Origin: Megalonaias nervosa
Taxonomy: Eukaryota > Mollusca > Bivalvia > Unionida > Unionidae
Direction of reading: 5' to 3'
Length of the DNA stretch: 64,000 bases
Assembly: GCA_016617855.1 (NCBI GenBank)
Contig: JAECUM010009321.1
Span: 56,208-120,207 of the forward strand
In this document: piece by piece, positions 41,901-53,200 of the stretch
How the letters are laid out: each line of letters starts with the position of its first letter
How positions within the stretch are numbered: the stretch's first letter is position 1
Made by a program: the position numbers and the translations under genes
The notes under the pieces: generated by a model
Seen by the model: the letters and a program-made list of their open reading frames with translations, nothing else
The model's database searches: none
Told to the model about the DNA's origin: nothing

Positions 41901-42681
41901 GTGTGCCCCAAAGTTTATTTTTTCATATAATCAATTATTGATACCACATCAGTTTTCCATAACAGAAACCCTGTGTGCCTGATTTACAACAGATAACAGA
42001 TTGCAAATGATACCAAAGGTCTCATAAATTTCAGTGGCTTTATTTTATCTTTCATGGAACTATTATTGCATTTATAATTCTCTTTTTCATTATTTAATAA
42101 GTGACAGAGGTAAGAATCACATCATTTCAGGGCCAATCTCTTTCCGAGTTTATAGTGTGACAACATCCACTGGTAGAAAGTGATGTCATAATTTAACAAT
42201 CACGTCATTTGTCTTTTATTCTTGATTAATACAAAAAAGGATTATAGTGCCTAGGGCATGCTTGTTAATAGAGTTTGTAGTCTTCCATTACTGCTTAGAA
42301 AAATGTCTTTGTAAAGGAGTAGAACTGGAGCTAGTGCTCATCAAATGCTGAAAATGTACTATACATGTGGATCCTCTCCCCCAATTATTGCATTACTGAC
42401 CACTGGAATCAATTATTGTATCATTATTGCATTACTGACCAATGGAATCAATTATTGTATCACCATTGTATTATTGATCATTGGAATCAATTATTTTATC
42501 ATTATTGCATTACTGACCATTAGAACCAATTATTGTATCATTATTACATTACTGACCATTAGAACCAATTATTGTATAATTATTGCATTACTGACCATCA
42601 GAACCAATTATTAATACGTAATGGTAAGCATGCTTTCTTTTCCATGCACTGTACATTTATATAGACTTGGTCTGAAATAAA

Positions 42682-42729
<48 letters not shown>

Positions 42730-44203
42730 AAGTAACATTTTCATATCTAAGGAATGTGACCAGTGTATTACCTTCCGTAGTTCTGCTTCTTCATATGTGG
42801 CCATGCTGCCCTGGTGACTGAAAAGGCCCCCCTCAGGTGAACTTTGTGAATGAGATCTGTAAGAATATTATTGAGATTTCTTGTTCTCTCCCATTTCAAT
42901 CAAACTAGACAATTACTGAATATACCGAATGTCATGGCCATGGCATAACTTAAAGTGAAACTTGTCAGATGGATGACACAAGTCAAAGTCAAAACAGTAC
43001 TCTAAAGCCTGCCAAATAGTTCTGAAAATATTGAGAATTAAACCCGACTTAGAAATTTACTTCGCTACATCCAGTTGTTCTTAAGTTATTCAACAGAAAC
43101 CAAAATGGATTTCAGAGAACAAAAGAGAAGTTGACTGTTTAATAGACAAAATTTGAAAATAAAACTCTACCATTATATTACTGACATTAGACTTTGCAAC
43201 AAAAAATTATTCAAATCTATCAAGTCAGTCTGCATGTCATAGAAATATGCATTGTTCCCTACCATAAACAAGCTTCCAGTATTAAAAATACAACACCACC
43301 AATAAAATAAGACAATTCTTGTAACAGCTGTTGAAATACTTAGTGAATCAAATATTCTGCATTGCTATTATGTAATTCTCCTAAGCATTTCAGTTAGAAT
43401 GCTGGAGATGCTGATAAAATGGTCACTTTGCTCCGTATAATGGAAAACTATAGCAGTTTCAACTTTTGATACTACATTAATGAAATGTACACACATTTCC
43501 ATCCCATTAAGCAGATATTTGTTTTTCAAAAGAACCTTTACTTCTTTACAGAAAATGAATCAATGCATGAAAATTTCACATGATCATGTATTGCCAGTAG
43601 AATTTCAATGTTTTTTTCTTTTTACTGTATATAGTCTATGAGATTATAATATTGTGGGAACTCACATTTCATGTGACAACATATGTGCAATCTTTATCAG
43701 CTTACCCCAGTCTAGGTCGCTGATCCTAGCAAACGACTTGTCTCTGATTATACCAGCATTATTTACTATAATATCTGAAATAAATAATTAAAAAAGTCAT
43801 CGTGGTGTCTCCAAATTCGCTCTATAAAAACTATTTAGATTTGCTATCAATTTTTATGTCTCTTTATCCTAAGATAATAATTCACTTTTCTGCATAAATT
43901 TGACATTAATGTATTCAGCACATTTTGACAGTGGAAGATTCTAAGACCCCACCAAAAGCATCATTAAAATCTACCTGAGAGTTTCATACAAATACAACTT
44001 CAAACAAAAACAACTAGTCACTTAATCTAAAAATGCTACTTAGGTAATTTTTTGTGATAGTAACAAATTTCTTTACCTATGTCTCAAGAATGATTTGTTT
44101 AATAAATACAAGTTCATTATCATTCAAACTGTAGCATCCTATTCTTTATTTACATTTTTTAATTAGCTAAATATGTACAAGATTACATCATTTTTGCATA
44201 AAA

Positions 44204-44246
<43 letters not shown>

Positions 44247-47200
44247 ACTGTGCATTTACATATGAATACAATTGTGTTATTCTAGTTCTTCTACTTATTT
44301 TATCTTCTCATAGATTACACAAATTTAGCTTCACAAAAACAAAAGACAATTGTAAAAATTATTTTTTGTTATGAACCATTTATCAGCTGAAAATTACAAA
44401 ACTGTGACAATTAAAACTCTAACAATGCAATAATGTCAAATTCAGAAATTTGCTATATATATTGTTTATGCACAAATGATATGGGCTTACAGACCTATTC
44501 TTCCAAAGGCCTGCAGTGCTGTCTCAACTAACTTCTCTCCATACTCCACAGAATCTGAGAGGGAAAAAAAAGCATAAAATCGGCAAAAACATATTTTTAT
44601 GCAAGAAATATAAATCAAAAGTGATCCTGATGATACATACAATGTATTTACAAGCTCATAAGACAACACATATCAACTATACAAAAACTCTTAACAATGG
44701 AAGGAATTCATTGTTATCCTCTTCCTGGTGTACTATGGGAATTTCTAGACAGATTTCTTTCCAGAAAGTATTGCTCATAAGCAAAACTTATGAAACTGGG
44801 AAGCATGTCATTATGATCTATTTTGATTGGTGTTAGTTCTTCCCCTGAGAATCACCAAATATAATGTGGTTTCTAGAACAAAAACAACCTTTCTTGGGTG
44901 GTATTTTGTATGAATTTATTGTTGTTTCATATCTAACATAACCTTTATAGGTTGCTGTAATTTGTACAAATTTAATCAATCAAAACACAACTTGTTGGTA
45001 ATCAGGGCTCTTCCGGACCTGATATTAACTACTTTAAAATGTAATCAATTAAAAATATCACTTTTTAGGTACTGAAGTATTTAACTTTTTGAAAGCTTTA
45101 AATAGCTATGAATTCAAACAATCTAAATTAATTAGAAATTTATAGGCTGGTGCACATGTTCTTGTGCTACTCATATTTGAAAATGGTCAATACATTAAAA
45201 AGTATGGATCCAAAACAAAGCATGGATCCATAAAAAAAAACTGCTGAATGACTACTTTATGCATTTATAAAATTTGCTGAGATTGAAGATCAAAGACTCT
45301 CTTATTAAATTTACAAAGCAAAGAATAATTTGGTGAGTGATATTTTTCATTACGGCCAAATCACAGCAATCATATTGGTCTTCCATGTCAGCATAGTCTA
45401 TTAAAGTTGAAAATCGCTAATGATTTCCATAGGTCTGATATACATTTTGTCATCTTTATCATTTTCTTTCACAAGACTGTTATTTTGCCATTTTTAAAAC
45501 TGTAAAAACATTATTATTAATAAAGAATCTGAAGTCACAACCATTTTATTGTACACCCAATATCTCTCTGAGCTCATAGTCCTACAATACATCAAGGTAA
45601 AACATTGTGCCATATTGACTGTGTCCTGTTATTTTGAGTGGCATGGCAAGTGGTGATTTTACAACTAACTTTAATCAAAATTAGCTACTACATTTTTTTT
45701 AATTACAATTTTCAATTACAATTACTCACTTTTGGGTAGTGTCATTGATTAAATGATATTACGTTATGGAATGTAATGTAATTACATTTCAATTGCTTTT
45801 GATTATAACTCTGTACAAAGTCATATATAAATTATATTTCTGTGTATAAAATATTTTAAGAACGAAAGATTAATATGTATATTGTGTGTTCATTGCTAAA
45901 GGTTTTTGTACAATTGCAAGAAAAAGAAAAAAAAACAGTTTCTTTCTTGCAAATGTAAATATATGGACCGGAAGATCCAACACATATGTTGAAATGAAAC
46001 AAGGAACTGAACTACACCATCATGTGTACACAGTCCTTTAGAGTCATAAGATATGCTGAAGAAAACAAGACACATGAGGTTACTTGAAACATATATGGAT
46101 TAGAACTTTGCCATCATAAGTATATGGTCATTTAGAGTCACAGCATTTGTTGATATCAAATGATGCAAACGAGGTTAATAGTAAAACTATAGCTATGAAA
46201 TATTTCTACAAAATTATAAACCACTCCAAATATATCTATGTCTTTTTTAATAACCTTTTTGAAAGAATTTAAAAGCAGTATATTTTGTTCATATGGTCAT
46301 GAAAATGTAATCCTGTTGTGATCAAAAAGTAATCTTGATTGCACTGTGTATTTTACTGTAATTGATTAATTACAATAACATGTCATAAAAAAAATATCTG
46401 ATTACAATTAACATACTTGTAATTACTTGGAAAATTCTGAATCAATTACAGATGGCCATGATCACACCAGGTCTGAACTCTTCTTTGGGTTTTAACAGTA
46501 ACTCTAATTAAGTATCCCAATGCTATTAATACTGTACTTTTGAAAGAACAGAAAGTTCTAAGCAGATTTTCAGACATTTCAGAGTCAGGGACTCTCGCTG
46601 CCTGCGTCAAAGAGAAACCATGGGTAATACACATCAAAATTATGATACCTCACTTGTAAGGTGGTACAGTGAGACCCCGCTATAACACGGTACTTGGGAG
46701 CCATAGAACCCGACCATGTTCTAGACCGAACCGTGTTATAAGCAACCAGGTCAGTTAGCTGAAGAAAATGATGCATGTACCCAAAAAAATGTGCGGGGGG
46801 GTGGGGTGGGGTGGGTGAGGTAGGTAATAAATGTGCGCACAAAAATACGTGCTTCATTGGCACAGTTATCATCTTAAATCGATGCATATTAAATGAGAAA
46901 TACACCTGTAGTGAAAACAGAGAAGGCATATATAATATTTTACTTTATTCAGAGAACCACGCATTGGTACATATACGTAAATACTGTTTATATATACATG
47001 TCTAATGTATAGCACTGAATAAAGTATCAACACCATGTACTCACCTGCAAATCACGTCACATACACCGAATCCACAATACAAGTAATTCCATTGAAAATA
47101 TGCACACAGAGATTTAAAATATTCAATAATTTTGTCACAGGTCATATAGGTCTGAATTCAGTGGAAAAAAATAGCACAATCACGTAACGAATGATGAAGT

Positions 47201-50200
47201 ACATTTACTTTTCAGTACGTCCCTAGTCGGTAAAAGTTTGCGTTTTAAGCACCATCGGTAGAGTTCAAAAGCATAAACTTTTTTCCGGTAAAAAAGGAAA
47301 CTTTCATGGCACAGTAAAAGTGTCTCAGTCATGTTGGAAGATGAAACAATCCATCAGATTCCATTGCTTTAAGTTCGGTACTGACTTCCTTTGTAGAAAG
47401 GTTCTTTGTTTTTATTGAAGATTGTAGTCGGCTTTCTTTGATGAAGGGCGCATGCGTTCTTTAAGTCACCACTAAAGGACAGCTTTGGAGAATCAAATCA
47501 TTTCTTATTGTGGCAGCAACATCAAAAAATTGTATTGCATGATTGAGACTGACTTTTTTCCCATTTGCTTAGTACGTTTCATAACAATGGGTGCTTCAAA
47601 GGTAATGTTTTCTTTGAAATTTCAGCTACTATTTTGTCTGGGAATTTTTTTTTTTAAAAATGAATTGGCCATCATATGGTCAATTGTAGTTACTGTTCCT
47701 CCCTGCCTATTGAATAGGCAAGTGAGAGCTTGGGGTTTGGGGGGGGGGATTGTTTTTTTGTTTTTGTATTTTACATTTGCGGTAGTGGAGTGATGCTGCC
47801 TTCCACACATGCGTCAGAAATTTAAAGAAAGGGTCAATCGACGATAGAGACGCAGGTGTTCTGGTCTGATGACGGGATTACTACAGAAAATGTGAATGTT
47901 CTGAAGGATTTAATTCTGAGTGAAAAGAAGAGGAATTTTTCTTACCATCCACGTACAAATGTCAGTCTATGTAAATATATTAATTACTAGCGAGCAGCCG
48001 AAAATCAGACAAAAGATAGATTATGAGATAATGCCTCGTCCGGTTGATCTCCACTACCAGAAATGTAAATTTGAAGAAAGCGGATATCTCAAAACATACA
48101 GTATTCATGCTAGATGTCAACATAAGCGGATTATGATATAACAATGCACTGTTAAGATGGTTTGTCAAGATGGACAAAGAATTTGTTTATGTAACAATAG
48201 ATAAATTTCAGTGCATTTTATATTAACTTTGCGGCTTCCTTTCATGGGGCCTCTGAATTTCTCCACTCCAAAGCTATGGTTGAATATACACGTTTAAACA
48301 GCCAACAACGTTGCCAATAAAAAAAATCAGCAGATGGTATAAGGGAAAAAAATTGAAATTTGCGACATTGGCGAAGCCCTGCGCGATTCTTGAATAAACT
48401 TTTTGCACGTCATTTTTCATACTTTTATGAAGAAAACACTATTTTTTCGTGTATGAGAAAAATGCATATAAAATTTCAGAAGTCACACCACAATCGTCTT
48501 GTATTATTTATACGCGATCTGTTCCCTAAAATGATAATAAGCTTTTTTTGGTTTTTTTTCATACTTTTAAGAAAGAAATTTTGTTTTCATGTACAAGAAA
48601 AAAACATGTATATAAAATTTTGGGAGCCACACCATAACCATGTTATATCCGAATTCATGTTATAACGGAGCGTGCTATAGCGGGGTCACACTGTATTTTT
48701 TTTAATGTCTCTGATACTGTTCTGTAGTGAGGATCAATGTATTCTAATTCCTTCAAATATGATGCCTTTACTTGCATGTACTGTACTGCAGGACATTAGC
48801 AATACTGGTTGTAAGAAATAAATAAAAATTTATTATTAAAATAAGTCACATTTAAAACAGCCTAAACTCAGTTTAGGTAATGATGGTATGGACAGCACTT
48901 ACCATAGTTTGGGACAGCTTTCCCTCCCTTTGCCTTGATCTCCTCTACAACTTGGTCAGCAGCTCGGGTACTAGACCCTTCACCTTTGAAGGTTCCACCT
49001 AGGTCATTGACTGAAAAATTAATTGTTTGTTGATTATTTTGCACAAAAAGGTTAGATTATCATAAACACAAATGCCTACAGTTCAAATCTGGAATTAATG
49101 AACTATTGTGACTAAATCTGAACCTGAGTGAATAGGTAAGAGGAGGGGGAAGTAATTAGCATCCAACCTCTGTGTCCCCCAATAGAAGCAAGGCTGCTCT
49201 TACTAAATGATGAACTTCTCCTAATGTTAGTTTAGCACAACAAAAGATAATTTGTTTATGCATGTGTGTGGAGGATCACAAGTTTTCCAGGTAAATTGAG
49301 CGAAAGTGGCAAATTTATTTCTGGGTCAAATGTTATCCTATTATGAATGTGGAGTGGTGACTTTCTGTGCAGCTACCACTAAGCTAACGAGATTCAGTTC
49401 TCTCCTTAACGAGGCTATTTCATGCAAATGGAAGCTAAAGAAGGCAGATTGGGCATGCCAATCAGCTGACTCTTCTATGTCCCAAACTGAGACAATACAT
49501 TTGAGGCCAGGCTCGTGCAAGCCACTCGTATTTCATGAACTGATATGTTCATTAGTGTACCTGATCCTGTGAGAGTTAAGAGTACATAAAATTAATAACT
49601 CACTTTGGATAAGCAGCCAGTACCTGAAGTTATGTCTAGTCCAGCATTCCTGCCTTCACTGGTAGGAATAGTCCTTTACAGTTGATGTGAATACTGTCCA
49701 TGCATCTCAGGTACCATCTGAGGGTATGCACAGCATCCTGCAGCTTTGCTTTTCTCAACAGATCGATCATGGAGAGGAACAAATAGTTACTGTTGATTAA
49801 ACAAGTGACAGCAAGCTGTTCATAGGAAGGAACACGGTTGTGTCATTAAATGACTTAACCATCAGAATGGAACTGCATGTAGTTCGGATCTATGGATACC
49901 GAATGTTGTTCACTCACTCTGCATGTTGAAGTCAGTGTTATTATAAATATCAAATCATGTCTGACAGCTGCTTCAGTGATGGGTGCAGATGATGACTTAA
50001 ACTTAGACAAGTTTGGCCATGTCAAAAAACGAGGAGAGATTCCACTGGGGAATAATGTCAGTGAATAGGGTCTGGATATGTCAAATTTGGACTGCAAGTC
50101 AGAAAATAAATTTATTGTGGCCAAAATCATCCCTTCCACGAAGTCTGAACATGTCTGAGATCACAGAAGAGTATCCCTTGACTGTGATAGGGATTAACTT

Positions 50201-53200
50201 CTTTTCTTCATGAGAAAAGGAAAGAAGTTCACCATCAGGTAATGAGTGCTGAGGGTAATGTGATGTCATGGACACATTGACAACACATGATTTCCTCTTG
50301 CACATCCTCAAAGTAGTGGATCTTCAGATGTTGCAATCCTCTCCATTATTGAAGCTCCAAACTCTTTTTCAATCAGGACATCCCTGAAAGGAGCCAGGAG
50401 TGAAGGAGGAGTTCTCTGAACATGGAAGGAATAGTGGTGATCTCAACTGCTAGCACACAGTGGTCACTAGCTCTCGTCTGGGTATATCTGTCACTAAACT
50501 GAGCTGACCATTAATCCAGGATTGCTTAATCAGATCTATTCCAATATGTCCCTGTCATTTCTTAATTATCTTCATAACCAAAGCTGATGGAGGAATAGTG
50601 AATGCCCATATTACCTCCAAGCCGATTAAATTACCAGGTACAGCCCATGCTTCTAAGGTAGGGAAACAATGAAAATGAAATAAGAATCATATGGACAATT
50701 CTGTATAAAGCAGTTACCCCTCCCAGGACATTCAGCTGGACATTAATTAGTCAGACTTGAATATTACCCGATTTTTTTGGCAGTACCCATGAAAGTAGTC
50801 CCCTACCTTGTGACAAAGTTCTAGTGATTGCTCTCCCCTTGCAAAGGTACATTACCACGACTGTATTGTCTGTCAATATCAGGATCGTATTTCCATGGAT
50901 ATGTTCCAGCCGGGTATGGAAGGCATTGAGAATGGCTTTCATTACAAGTGATTGATATCAAGAGCCTTTACTTAAAGAATCCAAAATGCCACAGACCATA
51001 GCTGGACCAGTCATAAACCGACACTGTAACAGGTCCATCACTGCACTGAGAAAGCTGATGAGCTGTAAGAAAATTCCTTGCCCAACAATGTCTTGTTTGA
51101 TACCTTCCCTGAAGCATGGGCTATACTTTTGGGAGAAAGAGGCCAAGTTAATGTGTGTAAAGAGTTCCATACCTAGATCGACAAAATGTTGAGAAGGGAT
51201 AAAGTCAGACCTCTCTACACTGAATATCCACCCTAATGAGTTAAGTAAGGTTGTTTATGTTGTGAGCCAGACACCATACTAAACGAATGATGTAGTGTGT
51301 CATACAGGAATGCCCACATTCTCTATGCAGGAGACCCTGAACTGGGATATGACTTGGTTTAATGTTTTCAACATGAGCGATTTTTAGACCAAAACACTGA
51401 GAATGAACAAAGTCTACTGCTCTACATTGATTACTGTATTTATCATATATATTGGGACACGATAAAATAATTATTTTTTTCCTGTCCCAGAACTTACGGT
51501 GAAACTTTTCACCCAGGTCATACGTCCCAAGACTTAAGAAACGAAATAAATTTGTATTTAATTTTGTGCTCCCCACCACCCATGCACACTGCAATAAAAT
51601 AGAGAAACAAAATGCTTATTTGATAAAAAAAAGAAAGAAACTAACCTTGTATTGTTATAATTTATTCCCTTTTTTTCAACATGAGCATTAAAGAATAAAA
51701 TATATCCATGAAATCCGTATATGTAACGTAGGCTTCCATACTGTAGTGTGTATTGCTTATGTCCGATAACACATGCCACGTTGTTCATTGACATGAACAT
51801 TGAGAAACAAATTATTTTTGGTTGTGCTCAAATGTTTGAATATGTTATCTGACTGAAAACTGGATCCAACAAAATTGCAAACAAGAGGGAAATAATCAAC
51901 TGGTATCTTGAAGACAACTGTCATTCACGCATGACACAGTTTTAGGTGCAAATTAACCAAGATTGAATTATATCCAGGTCTACTGTGTGACAGTATCTCG
52001 CAAATAAAAATCATTATTTGAAAACACATTCACTTGAGTGTAAGTAACAATCTTTTTGCCAGCACGGGTTACAAAAGCATTATTACTATTTACCTGCAGC
52101 ATCAAAGCTTCTTTGTATTAATTATAACTACAGATGCCAAGCACATAGAAGCCCGTGTGGTGAATAAACACAACTGGCAGTGAGCAGTAAACTCCTTCTC
52201 TAAAGTTACCAACAGGACATCAAAGACAAGGGTTATTTTCATTACAAAGCAAGCCAACCTTGGAAGCCAACTATGGATTCTTTTAAGTGTGCCGATTTTC
52301 TTTTTGAATATACACATATACAAAGACAACTGAGATATGGAAGCTAATTTTGGTTCCTTTTCACCGGTATTCACGGGAATTTTGAAATTATTGAAACAAT
52401 GGAACAATTTCTAAAGTGACACAATATAGTGCTTCATGCACGGACATCGATAACTCAGCGTCGCCCAGAAGATTTGGAGAAAATAAAATCTTGTGATGAA
52501 TTCATGAAGTCCAGAAGAGAAGCAGATGATTTCACCGACAATAAGATCATTAACATGGATGAAATTCTAGTGTACTTTGATCGCATTCCTTGACAGACTG
52601 ACGATAAGATGGGGTCAAAAGTGTGAGAATTAGACAGGTGCAGATTTGAAAAAATCTTACTTTAATCCTTGCAGTTTCCACTTCTGGTGATGTGTTGCCT
52701 CTAACAATTTTTCACGGTATGAGAAAGCTAAAAAACTATATTCATGTGCCAAAAGAATGGATCATACGTGTGCAGGAGAAGGTGTGCACAAGAAGGGTTG
52801 TGTTGATGAGATGCTGCTGCAGTGGATTAAAGAGTTTTATCTCAAGTACACAGTTTTATATTTTTTTAAATAAATTTCAGTTGGAGTGCATTTTCCAACA
52901 TGTAATTTTTGAATGATTTAAAAAATGTCCCACAACTTACGACTAAAAAAAACAATGTGTCCCAGAACATACAGTGCACAAAAAAATTACTTTTAAAATT
53001 AATTTAAGGTGTCCCAAGATATATGGTGTCCCAACATATATGGTAAATATGGTATTCACTATTCAGTGAGGGAAGTAAGACTGTTCATGTCATGAACCAA
53101 AAACCAAACTTACCTAATGTTTTTGTGGTGCATTGTGCAAGAACGGCACCTTATCTACTGTGGAAGGCCCAAGGACCATCTACACTGCCCTTTACAAACA

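Noticed and set aside
42345..42614. 89-codon plus-strand ORF with a regular 13-residue repeat
   Set aside because: The open frame follows from a 39-bp tandem repeat lacking stops in one frame; repetition, intronic position and absence of any gene context argue against a protein.
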